64,000 nt of DNA, taken from Parasponia andersonii. Taxonomy: Eukaryota > Streptophyta > Magnoliopsida > Rosales > Cannabaceae. The first letter of the stretch is position 1. Each line of letters starts with the position of its first letter. The stretch spans positions 172,686 to 236,685 of the forward strand of contig JXTB01000124.1 in assembly GCA_002914805.1 (NCBI GenBank), written 5' to 3'. The notes under the pieces are model-generated. The model saw only the letters and a program-made list of their open reading frames with translations, was not told where the DNA came from and did not search any database. Both the position numbers and the translations under genes were made by a program. Of this stretch, positions 24,283 through 35,842 are shown one piece after another.

Positions 24283-26533
24283 ATAAGAGTACAAGTTTAT
24301 GAAGAAAATAAAAATATCCCTCAAGATACGTCCTATATCACCCAACCTCAGTAAAAGTGTGAGCTATCATATTCTTATTATAAGAAATATTATTATGTCC
24401 ATTAGTAGCCACCACAATTCCTTCGTAAGCATGAGTTATAAGCTCATAAACTAAAAAATTCAGTAACTTTAAAAGAAGATCTTGACATAGTGATATCTTT
24501 TAACTTTGTCTCCTCGTGATTTCAGATTTAGAAAATACCAATAATACACCCATAAAACAATATAATAGAAAAAGTTCTTTAGATCAAAATGATACAAATA
24601 TAAGTGACAACCATACTAAAAAAATAAAAAATATTAAAAAATAATCCAAAACACCACAAATCTAAATCTAGGTATACAAAAACCATCATATAGATATCTA
24701 GGTGGACACATACTCTCACAAACGGAAGGATTATTTGAAAAAGAAAACAAACAAAAAAATGAAAAAGAAAACTCATATTAGGGATAAGGAGAGGAAAGAA
24801 CTTCCTCCTTAGTAGAGAGTACTTGCTAATAGAGGAAGAGAGGAGCCGACTTGCAAAGGCAGAAGAGAGGATCTATGGAAGAAATGGAAAAGAACACGTT
24901 CTACTTAACTTTTTGATGTATAATGAAAATTAGGTCTTAGAATTTTATTTATGTACACAAAATTATATTAATTTTTGTGCCACGTGAACTTTTTGGTTTT
25001 GTTGTATGGGCACATTAATTTTAATTGTATCTAATTTTTATTTTTATAAGTTATACATGCATCTCAAGAAAAAAAAAATACAAACGTTAATAATAAATTA
25101 GTCATTTATTTATAAATAAATAACTTCTACAAAATTATAATATTTTCTAGTCCCAAAAATATTAATTTATAGAAATTTTAATATATACTTTACTAAGCAC
25201 TAAAATGATAACTTTTAAACAAAAAAAAAATGGAAATCTAATTTACGAAAGCCCGAGACCTTTTTTTTTTTTTTGGACATAGTATTTATGCTAATAGAAA
25301 AAATGCAACACACCATTATAATGCCCATCTAGTCCTAGAATGTATGCGGTGGAGATGGTCTTAGAATGTGTTATTCTTACTAGTAATGCTCTAAAGAGAT
25401 CATGCACTCAAATACTCAATAATGGGTCGCATTATGACTTTAAGCTAATTTTAACCTTGTGCGTTTATAAAAAACAAAAATAAAAACAAAAAAAAAAAGG
25501 AAAAAAAGAAACTTTGTGCGGCAACGGCTTTAATAACAATAATAAAAATTGGCTACCGTTGCTTTGTCGCCTACTCGCCATGAAGCTAGTGGGCTTTTGA
25601 CTTTTGTCATTTTCATGTCATCTTCAAAATTTATTATATATTTATTTTTTTTTTCCTGCTGAAATCATGTCATCTTCCAACTACTTCATGCTGCATACAC
25701 CCCAAAATTCTCTTACTTTTTACAAAAAGGGGGAAATTTTATTTTATTTTTTGAAAAAAAAAAAAGCAAATATGAAACCACTGGTTGTTTAATCGCATTT
25801 ATAATAGCCAGATTAAATGCTCCGTAAATAATATAAATATTGTGTAATTTGGATTTTAATCTTTTTCTTTCTTATAATCTATTGTATAACCTTACTTCAT
25901 GCTCACTGAAATTCACAAAATTTATTGCATTTACTTTTTTTCTTTTGTCGTGAAAATGAATTACAAGTATAAGAACTTGTAATTATTTTATTTGGACATG
26001 ATCATAAGACAGCATTTATGAAGGAACCAACGTAAGAAGGATTTAGATGGTTAATTAAAAGAAGAACCAATGCTAGGAGGAATATGTTTAATCCGTTCCC
26101 CAAGTGTTAAGCATTATATCAATAGGCTAGTTCACAAGATTTTTCCCTTTTAAAAAGTATTCGAACTCAAAATTCTCTACATTGAGAGAATCACTATTAT
26201 AATTAGTACTTTGGTTACAAGAGTTATGACAATAAAATTATGAAAAGCCTCCCTTGAGGTCTACATCGTTATAACAAGTCTATCATGTGGTAGATAATTT
26301 TTTTCTTACATATTTAATTTACAAAATTTTGCATTGTTTTTAAGCACTTGGAAGTATCATAACTCAAACCAAATGGAGTTGCAGCGTGCTCGTATATACC
26401 CATAAATGTTTTGTGCTTACTCTGGAAAGTCGAGTATTAAAAATAAATTGAGGCTCAAAAGGCCTTGTATTAGTAGCTGGTGCCACATGTATCTATTATG
26501 TGAAAGGTACAAAGCCAGGTATATATTACGCAC
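24283..26533. other. Intergenic, nothing recognised
   Basis: AT-rich. A short inverted pair GCAACGG...CCGTTGC lies at about 25520-25560. No gene seen. Confidence 0.5.
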
Positions 26534-26548
26534 AAGATTCTCATTCTT

Positions 26549-26721
26549 TTTGGCTTAAAATGTTTGGTTTTTTTATTTCGGTAATAATTATGTTCAAAAA
26601 ATCCTTAGCTATTAGTCTGCAAATGTCATTATACATGAATCGTGATATCCTAAACTGAAATAATCTCTTACTGGGTTGGCCCACCGGAGCTAGCTCCGGT
26701 GGGTGGGATGGCATCCAGAAT
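26549..26721 (-). mobile_element. SINE-like retroposon insertion, 173 bp, with 15-bp TSD
   Basis: The 15-mer AAGATTCTCATTCTT occurs at 26534-26548 and again at 26722-26736, exactly, bracketing 173 bp. Read on the minus strand, the insert begins with a GC-rich head that contains a perfect 24-bp palindrome (26680-26703, half-site CCCACCGGAGCT). It continues into AT-rich sequence and ends with an A-rich tail (AAATAAAAAAACC and AAGCCAAA). A long target-site duplication plus A-rich end is the hallmark of target-primed retroposition. I cannot see clear pol III A and B boxes, so calling it a SINE is inference; a truncated LINE end or a processed RNA is also possible. Confidence 0.55.
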
Positions 26722-26736
26722 AAGATTCTCATTCTT

Positions 26737-28960
26737 GACCTGTCTAAAAACAATTAATTAGTATGGGCTGGAGTTTTATATTATTGAATGAAATATTAAA
26801 TAGTATCTTTATCAAGATGATTAAGCCTATTCTTTTCTGATTTAAATATTCCATTTATTATGTTTTTTATTCTTTTGCTGAAAACCCATAGAGGAGGAAA
26901 AAATGGTTCATTAGACAAAACTTTGATGCATACCCAAAGCTGATGTCTTTTTCTAGCCGAAGACCAACAAATATTGTACATACGTATATTGGATGGCCTA
27001 GAAAACATATTTATGCCACGTGTCACGTCACTCAATAATGGAAAACATGGGCCAGCTTTGCTTAATAGTCAAAGCCCACTATCTTAATTCCCATGGAAAA
27101 TTCAATTCCTTGATGACTAGTTTTCAATGGATTTAATTATTCGTTTTTCTTGCCTTAAAAGAGGATCAAACACGGAGAAGACGTCTATTTCATTGACGCA
27201 TTCAATAGACTCAAATAAATACTTGGTTTATGTCATGTGATCAACGTATGTACGTTGAACTGTTGACTATTTCAGAGCAAGCAATTTCAATAGCCCACTT
27301 CAGATTAAATTTGCATAGAATTTTGATTCAGATTTTATATAACATGTAAAATTTGCATAGAATTTTGATTTGACTACAATGGCTACATACTTGGAATGGT
27401 ATCTCAATTTAGAGTTTGCCAAATTGGTTTTCTTTTAAGACCTGTCAAACATATCGTGCTGTATTAGTTCTCAAACATAACATCGTATCTCAATTTAGAG
27501 TTTGCCAAACTGGTTTTCTTTTAAGACCTGTCAAACATATCATGCTGTATTAGTTCTCAAACATACCGTCGTATTATGATTAAAACAACTTACTCCATAG
27601 TCGTGTTTTCACTAGGACCGTCAATTGATTCATGCTTTAATATTTATCTTTTATCGTTACTATATATTTTTACTTATTTGTCATGTTTGAGTTTTCCTCT
27701 ATTTCGTTTTTCATTTTTATTTTTAGGGTGGTTGTTGTTGTTGATGTTTCTATCGGTTTGTTATTGGTGGTGGTAGTGAATAGTGATTATTGTCTCATCA
27801 AATAGAGTTTCGTGTGTGTGTGTTTTTCCCTCCCTTGAATATGTTACCACCATTTGAGTAGTGGAGTTCATTAAGCCACCAAAAATACAGATAGTCAATT
27901 TGTGAGTGATCCGTGACTTTGACCCTACAGTAGTGTCGGACTACTACTACATTTTGGATCGTAGGTCCTAGCTTACTTGAAATCTTTGTCTAAGAAATGG
28001 TAAACATCGATTGATCGATAACATCCAGATTGACAAAGCACAATACATAACTATCACAATAAAAAAAAACACAAAAGTCACCACTTGATCTCCGTATATA
28101 ATTGTAAAATGTTATAGCAGGGATCATTATTAAGTTAAACATCGGTTGAGAGCAAAACATAACTGCCTCTACCACATAGCAGCGAGCACTTATCTCATGT
28201 TTGATTTTTGACATGTCACAGTGATAGAATGTTACGTACTATAATGTATAGCATGTAGTCTTCTTACATACCATACTAAAATGTATAGCATGTAGCCTTC
28301 TAATATGCATGTTTTGCATTCTTTACATACCCCACTACATAAAAACTAAAAAATAATTTACGTCCTCAATCTTCACTTCCTTTCTTGGTATATTCATATG
28401 AACCTGAAACTCAATGTATGGAATTAGCTGCTACTTAGAAATTAAATCATTAAAACTTCTAGAGGTATTTGTATAATATATGAGATTGAACTGCAAGGTT
28501 CTGTCATCTGTGCGGGTTTTTCTATAAGTTGGTAGGCTCCCATTTGAGCACAATCTAAAGTAATGCACTAATATTTATCATGAAAATTTACCCTATGAAA
28601 TGTATATTTTCTGTATTCAGATCTATTTTTCTTTGTTTGCGTAACATTAGTAATTTAGTAAATTCTTTTTCTAGAAACTTGAGAACTTCATATGTGCTTT
28701 CTGTTTTTCTTAGTAGGTGTTACTAATTTTGCATCACCCTTAGTCCAAATTACTTTCTGCTTTCAATAGTCAAAACTGGTATTTATAGAAAATACCATTA
28801 GCATAAAATGAGTGTTGCTCTTTTAAGGAGGCATAAAATGAGTGCTTCATGCCATTTCTTCAATTTAGTTGAATACTTTGCTTAAAATAGTGACTCTCAT
28901 CAAACATGTGATTTCTGATAACTAAATAATATAAGTCGTCTCCTTTTAAAGAAGCAGCTA
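26737..28960. other. Intergenic region upstream of the MYB gene
   Basis: No gene seen. It contains an 86-bp tandem duplication (27399-27570) and a G-box-like CCACGTGTCACGTCA at about 27015, too far from the MYB gene to assign. Confidence 0.5.
27399..27570. repeat. 86-bp tandem duplication
   Basis: Two adjacent copies, each starting 'gtatctcaatttagagtttg', with only a few differences (for example aaattgg/aaactgg and tcgtgc/tcatgc). Confidence 0.92.
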
Positions 28961-29115
28961 AAATTATCTAACCGAATCGAATTGTTTATGTTAATTTCAC
29001 TCTTGTTTTAATCTTGTTTAACCGAAAAATTCACCCGATTTGAACCTGATCACTCGAAATGCTCTTGAAGCCAAAAGCATGCAAGTGTGGTGGAGTTAGA
29101 GAAAGAATGATCTTT

Positions 29116-29119
<4 letters not shown>

Positions 29120-29170
<51 letters not shown>
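29120..29170. repeat. (CT)n(TA)n microsatellite upstream of the MYB gene
   Basis: A CT run followed directly by a TA run, about 290-340 bp upstream of the MYB start codon. It is probably in the promoter or 5' leader. Confidence 0.9.
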
Positions 29171-29457
29171 GTATTTATCTCGAAACGGTGATTGTATTTT
29201 ATGAGATGTTACTCATTCAAAACCCCATGCTTTTCTTGCCTCCACGTTTGTTATACCTTTCAAAACCCACATACCAATTACCTCCTCTCACTCTCTTCAC
29301 TAAGGCATTTTCAAAAACAAGTTTGAAGTTGAATTCAACTTTTTTTCTCTTTTTATAATTTTCAACTGTATACTACATTTTCTTCTGCTTTACAATTCTT
29401 TTTGTCTTCTGTTTTCATTTTGTCTTGGTTTATTTTCTTGGTAAACAGACTATAAAA

Positions 29458-31243
29458 ATGGTGAGGACTCCTTATTGTGACAAGCCCAACTTGAAGAGGG
29501 GTCTTTGGTCAGCAGAGGAAGATGCAAGGATGCTTGAATATGTATCAAAGCATGAAGAGGGCAAATGGACCTCTGTCCCAAAAAGAGCAGGTTGAATTGG
29601 AGGTTCCACGATATTTAGTTTGTTGCATTTCCAAGATAAATAATTTGGCTCTTTTAATAAAATTTAAAAATTCACAACTCACCAAGGATTATTGCCATGT
29701 TTACTAAAAAAATATATTGGCTTTGGTTGTTGAAAAACAAAAAAACAGAAAGCATAAATGTTGTCGAGCAATATCTTAATCTCATTGGTGACAATGAAGC
29801 TTACTTGGAACACATATATAAATGAGTGTTTTGCAGGACTGAGAAGATGTGGGAAGAGTTGCACGCTTAGATGGACCAATCAACTGAGGCCTGATCTCAA
29901 GCATGAGAGCTTCACACCTAAAGAAGAACAACTAATTGTGAAGCTTCATGCAGCCATAGGAAGCAGGTAATGTTAGTACTCTTTTGACTTTTGAAGTTCT
30001 TAGCAAGGCCTTTATCACTTCCTCAGACCTTTCTTGATTTTCATTTTTATGCTAACAAACAACATCTTACTCTACTGGAATTTTTGTTAGAACTAATATG
30101 AAATCATGATATTGGAGAAGCAAAGGGAAAAAAACTAATATCTCTTTCATTTTCAGAGGCTAATTTCCCACTGCACTTATCATTTTACCTGTTTCTTTGA
30201 TCAAAATGACCCAACAATGATCTTCAAATGTTTGAGAAAGAAAGGAAAAAAAAAAAAAAAAAAAAAGATAGAGATCAGTACTATCAAAATCTTACTCTCT
30301 TATGATTTGCACACAAAATTAGGCCAAAGGCCTGAAACCCCATCTGAGCATGGTTAAGGTGATTCCCAACTGTTGTAACGGCCTCTTTTTCTCTTACCAG
30401 TGTAATAACAATGACTCTCTCTCTCTCTCTCTCTCACGGTTTTTGTGGTCCAGGTGGTCTATGATAGCCCAACAACTTCCAGGAAGAACAGACAACGATG
30501 TGAAGAACTACTGGAACACTAAGCTGAGAAAGAAGCTCACTGAAATGGGAATTGACCCTGTCACTCACAAGCCCTTCTCTCAAATCTTGGCTGATTATGG
30601 AAACGTTGGTGGCCTCACGAAATCCGGCATGAGAATCGGTTCCCTCAACAAAGACTTAAAGAATGCAATCCTTATGAAGACAGAGCCAAAAGGGTTGCCA
30701 AATACAAGCAGGCATTTCATGCCATTGCCAAGTCCAACTATAACAATGAACATCTCACCCAAAACAGAACCAACCCAAGAAAGCTTTCTCTCAAACGACA
30801 ACAATATTCTGTCAAACGACAAGTCACTCAACCTTCTTTCTCAGCTCCAAGCCATAAAGTTGGTCACAGAGGCCTCAAACTACAAACAAAATTATGAATC
30901 TTCGTTGCCTAGTTTCTCCCTGGAAGCCACANCATCTAGTGCCCAAGAGATGTCTCCTCTTGCCTTCAATTGGAATGACCTTCTTCTCAAAGATGCCTTT
31001 TCGCCGAATGAAGCCCAAGAACAACAGAATAATATGGCTGAGTTTATTTCATCACAGAATCTAATAATACCAGATAGCCAAATTCAGAGTGAAGGAGCTA
31101 CAAATATGGATAATAACACATCAATCTCAAGCAACGGAGCCATTAATGAAACATGCGAAAGTTCATTTGTGGAAGCCTTGCTAGCTCAGGAGAATGATAT
31201 GTTGCTTGAGTTTCCCGACCTCATGGCTGAAGCATTTTACTAG
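29458..31243 (+). CDS. MYB35 (TDF1)-like: R2R3-MYB transcription factor, MYB35/TDF1-like
   Basis: Three exons, 29458-29590, 29837-29966 and 30454-31243, with GT-AG borders at the positions typical of R2R3-MYB genes, give 350 residues. R2 (about 12-62) has Trp at 17, 37 and 57. R3 (about 65-113) has Phe70, Trp89 and Trp108, with [17 protein letters not shown]. The C-terminal flank [17 protein letters not shown] and the end [19 protein letters not shown] match my memory of Arabidopsis MYB35/TDF1, a nuclear regulator of tapetum and anther development. MYB80 shares the [10 protein letters not shown] motif but not this C-terminus. No bHLH-binding signature is seen in R3. Unusual residues are Thr54 (normally Arg in SCRLRW) and Gln60 (normally Tyr in TNYLRP). 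One ambiguous base at 30932 affects one residue. AATAAA at 31304 may serve polyadenylation. A broken second copy lies at 37202-38427. Confidence 0.92.
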
Positions 31244-31309
31244 AGAGAGTCTTTTTTATGCCTGAATTTGATGGATTATTATAAGCTAAGGTAATATGTT
31301 TAGAATAAA

Positions 31310-31824
31310 GGAAGGTTTAGATGGGCCACATATGCTTGTAGGGTTTAATTAGTAATGTACTATTTGTGTTAGGATTATGGATTTTGATAACATGTAGCTG
31401 GTGATTCAAATTGCTGATGTTGTCCTTGAATTTTTAATGCTAACAAAGGGACGGAATAAACATGCATAGTCGTCTAATTATTTTATTTTATATTTCTTTT
31501 TAAATCTCACTTTTCCAAAAACGTAGATGAACGACACATTATTACATATTCGAACGACATGTCCTGCTTTTGCCGTATGAAAAATGCGTGTCATCTCTTT
31601 AATACGACATTTCTTTTTTTTTTTTAAAGAGAAAAGGAGAAACAAAACCCGTTGTGAAACCGATATGTTAATGTTGAATGATACCAAAAATTCTAATAAA
31701 AATGACATGCTGCAATAAGTGACAACAAATTTGAATAGATTAAGCAAGATGTCGATTCCAAATTGAAAAGTAACAATTTTCGATTAAGAAATTGCCAGTC
31801 GTTTTACCGTGCAATAGGAAGGCT
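31310..31824. other. Intergenic, nothing recognised
   Basis: AT-rich spacer between the MYB 3' end and a TIR element. Confidence 0.5.
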
Positions 31825-31833
31825 TTAATAAAA

Positions 31834-32369
31834 GGGATAATTACATTTTTATACTTTATATTTTAACTGTTTATTTAATTTATATTTTGTATTTTGATTA
31901 TTATCAATAATAATCTTTAGATTTTGAATTTGTTATAAATTTATACTCTTTTTAGGTCAAACACTAATTTTAACCATTGTGTTTACCAAAATATCCTAAA
32001 AAATGTAAGTATGCAGTTTTTAAAAGAAATCACATTTGAAACACATAAAATTGATAAATGGTTTTATAAATAATATTTAACTTTTTAGGTTTTTTTATTT
32101 TTTAAATTATTATTTTTTAAATATTTGTTCTTTTAGCTATTTATTTTAACTATTTTTAAATTTAAATTATGTATTAATATATATATATATATACATATAT
32201 AATATTTAAAGTTTAAAGGGTATTTTAGTGAACTCAATGGTCAAAATAAGTGTTTGACCTAAAGAATGTATAAATTTGTTACAATTTTCAAATTTGGAAG
32301 TCAATATTAATAATAACTAAAACACAATGTATAAATTGAACAAGCAAGATATAAAAATGTAATTAATCC
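31834..32369. mobile_element. Mutator-like TIR element (MITE), 536 bp, TSD TTAATAAAA
   Basis: It starts GGGATAATTACATTTTTATA and ends in the inverse. Both arms are inverted copies over more than 100 bp (words TTATTATCAATAATAATC and TTTGTTATAAATTTATAC on the left). The exact 9-bp repeat TTAATAAAA lies at 31825-31833 and 32370-32378. Non-coding. Same family as 7269-7608. Confidence 0.9.
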
Positions 32370-32467
32370 TTAATAAAATTTTAGTTTTGTCCTCCAAACT
32401 TAAATGGAAGCACTTCAATGTTTTTGTCTTAATCTTTAGCGAATTAATATCCCTTGAATTATGTTTT

Positions 32468-32880
32468 GAGAAATTTTGACTTTATATGGTAAAATTTCAA
32501 AAAAAAAATGAAAAATTATAGATTTTTATTTTATTTTTTTGAAAAATCTAAATTTATTTAGAAAATACTATATTTAGAAATATTTAGAAAAATAATTATT
32601 TTTTACAAAGTGATAAAGTACTTAAACTAATCGGTCAAGTTACTTGAGATAACGAGTCTGATTATATCAAGTAATTCTATTGATTACGGTATGTAAATCG
32701 ATTGGTTATATTAAAGTGAAGATGATATTTTTCTAAATACTTTTAGAAATGTTATTTTTCTAAATAAAATTTTAAAAATAATACACATATAAATAAATCC
32801 GAAATTTCTAAAAAGTTTAGCTCACCTGGAATTTTTTAATTTTTCTGACTTTGGGCAAGTCTTTTGTAAAAGGCACTATG
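32468..32880. repeat. Foldback-type repeat, same family as 52000-52420
   Basis: It shares several phrases with 52000-52420, such as 'tatttagaaaaa', 'gataaagtacttaaa' versus 'gagatacttaaag', and a central CAAGTTACTTGAG-like block. It is internally inverted: 'tttctaaatacttttagaa' on the right mirrors the left. Ends were not resolved. Confidence 0.55.
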
Positions 32881-33489
32881 TTTTTTGTCATAATTTTATT
32901 TTTATTGCAATTTTGTCTCTTAAATTTTCTAGTTTACCCTTATGCCACCAAAATTAAGACAAAAAGAAAAATAGTTTTAATTATAAGTGTCAAAATTAGA
33001 CATTTGAAAGTTTAAAGGCTTAAAATGAAAATGAAAACGTAAACATAGTCTAATAATAAAGTGGCACATTCAAAAGTTCAAGAATGCAATTGGATTGAAT
33101 TCAAAAAGAAAAGAAGAGGGAGAGAGAGAGAGCAATTGGGATGACAAGAATTGAAATTAACCAAACAATATGACGGTTTATTGAATTTTTTTTAAGTTAA
33201 TATGACAGTTTATTGAATTCATCTAAAAGAAAAACATGATTCAGGATCTTCAAAAACGACTTGTAGTTCATACTTTTTTTTGTTACTTCATACTCGTAAC
33301 TCGACAAAGAAATACATGTCGTTGTACATGGCGACAGAAATGAGAAAACTGATATGACCAGAAACTTGTTATCATAAACTGCAAATCAAATTTCGAGCCA
33401 AAAAAAAAAAAATCTGCAAACAGAAAAACCTAATAGAAAGATTGAAAAACCAGAGCGAGAGAAAGAAAGATAGAAAGAGAGTTGCAACA

Positions 33490-35842
33490 ATGGTGGCAAT
33501 ATCGCTGTACAGAGGAAACCTCCACAGAGCTCCTGACGTTCCTCGTCGATGGCTTATGCCAACCCCTCAAATCTCCCTCAAAGACTTCAGACTTCTCCTT
33601 TCTCGCCGATCCAGAGCCCTCTCTCGTCTCCGTTTCTCCACCACCACCATTGCTACCTCCTCTAACCCTAACCCTAACCCTAACCCCAATTTGGCCTCAG
33701 AACAGCAAAATGGAGCCTCGAAGGAGGCTCCTGATGTGTCCAATCACGAGACTCGAGTGAATTTCGAGAAGGTCGCTGCTGATTGGGGCGAAGGGCCGTC
33801 CGGGGACAGCAAGGACGGGGAAAATCCGAATCTTGATGGGGATTCGGTGAAACCCGTTGATGGGTGGGGTTCGGTGCCTGATCCTAAGTCCAACGAACCC
33901 GATAAGGGTTGTGTTCCGGTTGAAGATGGTGTGAAACCCCAGGAAGTGGAGGTTCAGAAAGTTGATGAATTAGCAAACCCTAATTTGGAGGTATGGGATA
34001 CTTCCTGCGTTTATCTTTTTTAAATGGGTTGATGAATTTGTTTACTTCAAGGTTTAAGAACAGAACCTTAAAAGCTTAAGCCATAGTTTTGTCATGGATG
34101 TAGAGTAGTTCAGAGCTCAAGTCCATTCGCTTGCAGTTTGGGAAGAAATTAGGGAATTTTATGGGGGTTTTTCGAATTAGAATACGAGAAAGTAACGAGG
34201 TTTTTTTGTGCAATTTTCGCCGTTCGTGTTTGATTGAGTTTTGTACATACGTTGTGTGTTAATGGTGGGAAGATTTTTCTTGAAGTGGATTTTTTTTTTG
34301 GGGAGTAAGGAAAGAATGAGGAGAGTGTCGAAACCATGCTCTTCTAAGCTTTCATTCATGACGTTTCCTTGCTCTTGTTGTATTTCTATTTTGTAGACGA
34401 CAAAGAAAGAGGACTTGCTGAATGAGAAAAATAAGTGGAAAAGGGAGGTCGAGGAGAAGTTGCAAGTTTTGAATGACAAGAAACATAATCTGGTACAAGT
34501 ACTCAAGCAGGTAATATTTGGATTCGTGTCACTTTGTTTAGAAAATGTTCTGAAGTTTTATGACTCCTACACTTCGTCTTGTAGCGTTTTAATGTTTGAG
34601 GACTTCACATTACATTTCTCCCTAGAGTAGTTTTTATCTTGGGATTTTTTGTGTTGGTGGTTTACAGATTTTAAGTGCAGAGGAAGAATTGAAGAGACGG
34701 ATTAGCATGCAAGGAACTTCTGCTCGTCCAGCTGTTCCACTTCAGGTGGATGCCAACAATGATTCTGTTTCACTGAACAGGCTTGTTGCTTCTAGGATGG
34801 GCTCAGAGCCAAATCTCAGTGGAGAAGCAGAAGGGGGAGAAACTGATGTTCTTTCAAATCATAATTACCATTCTCGTCAGATATCCCGGATGAACAGTAC
34901 ATCTCCATCTTCAGAGTCTCCTATTAGAAGGCCTCCATTCATTCAACATAATGTGGTACGCCAGATGATTGATCACTTCTTTTTCCATGATATTATGAAG
35001 CAGAGGAATGCTAGCAATTCTCTTTTTTACACTCTCCTAATCTCACTGTTTGACACATAGATTGCACTATGATTTGTTACATTATTAAAATATTAAACTG
35101 GATGATGGAATCTACGTGTCAGACAGTGAGACTAGAGAGTGTAAAATAGAGTGAGAAAGAGAGTGCATTTAGCATTTCTCTATGAAGTATCTAATTATGT
35201 TACAGTTGACTTATCAGAACCTTTGTTTTGTATGTTTGAGTCAACGCCCTCTCTAGTTTTTCAACTGAAGATTGTCAAAGATTAATAACTTTCTAATTGC
35301 ACATTAGTGTAGGGTGCATTGTCCCTATGCTTGGAAATGGCTCATTTTGCGGCAGCAAGGGATTTTTTGTCGAGTATGGACAAATGAGAGTTATCTAATA
35401 TGAACAAAATATAGCTGACAGCTGATGGTATTAGCAACACATTTAATTTATTTTCCCTAAGTGGATAATTCTTTTTCCAATGGTTCAACTAGACATTTTA
35501 TTATTTGGTGGTATGATAAGCAGTGGTATGATAAGCTTAAGTATTACAGAGAATGTAACTGTTCACTTTGATTGTTATCTGGAATTTTAGCTTTCATGTG
35601 CTTCGAGATCTCATTGTTGGGTATGCATATATGTGCAGGCTCCTCATCCAACACCTCGAACAAGTTTAGGGGCTGCTGGTAGTCCATCACGCATTACTCC
35701 CCTGGGACAACAGGGTCATTCAGCAAATCTTCCCACAGTATCAGTGTCAGGTACAAATTACATCGCATCATCTCCGTCTCCTGCAGCATCGGGTGGCACT
35801 TCTGCCTTTAGAGATTCTCGGTTGCCAAGCCCATGGAATTAG
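33490..35842 (+). CDS. Uncharacterised plant protein with conserved N-terminus and central coiled coil
   Basis: Four exons, 33490-33990, 34397-34510, 34668-34955 and 35639-35842, all with GT-AG borders and all in phase 0, give 368 residues. The ATG at 33490 has a good context (aacaATGG). Residues 1-50 are basic and look conserved (VAISLYRGNLHRAPDVPRRW, then SLKDFRLLLSRRSRALSRL). I think I recognise this N-terminus from uncharacterised plant proteins but cannot name a function. It could act as a targeting or binding region. Residues about 61-165 are low-complexity and acidic, including an Asn-Pro repeat encoded by CCCTAA units. Exon 2 and the start of exon 3 (about 168-215) form a charged coiled coil (KWKREVEEKLQVLNDKKHNL). 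The C-terminus is Ser/Pro-rich and ends RDSRLPSPWN. No catalytic motif is visible. Intron 3 contains a MITE. Confidence 0.85.
33663..33687 (+). repeat. Telomere-like CCCTAA repeat inside the coding exon
   Basis: About four CCCTAA hexamers in frame, encoding alternating Asn and Pro. Confidence 0.9.
35003..35180. mobile_element. MITE in intron 3 of the coiled-coil gene, 178 bp
   Basis: TIRs GAGGAATGCTAGCAATTCTC and, inverted, GAGAAATGCTAAATGCACTC; the arms also share TCTCACTGTYTGACACRTAGATT-like sequence. The flanks TATGAAGCA (34994-35002) and TATGAAGTA (35181-35189) match at 8 of 9 positions. It is oriented within the intron, well away from both splice sites. Confidence 0.85.

Noticed and set aside
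26541..26753. Minus-strand 70-residue frame
   Set aside because: It crosses the SINE-like insertion and its palindrome; no protein character beyond that.
33442..33489. Upstream extension of the coiled-coil protein frame
   Set aside because: It would start at TTG; the first ATG at 33490 gives the conserved-looking N-terminus.
33663..33687. Interstitial telomere as a chromosome-fusion scar
   Set aside because: Only four CCCTAA hexamers, not the plant heptamer, and they lie in a coding exon.
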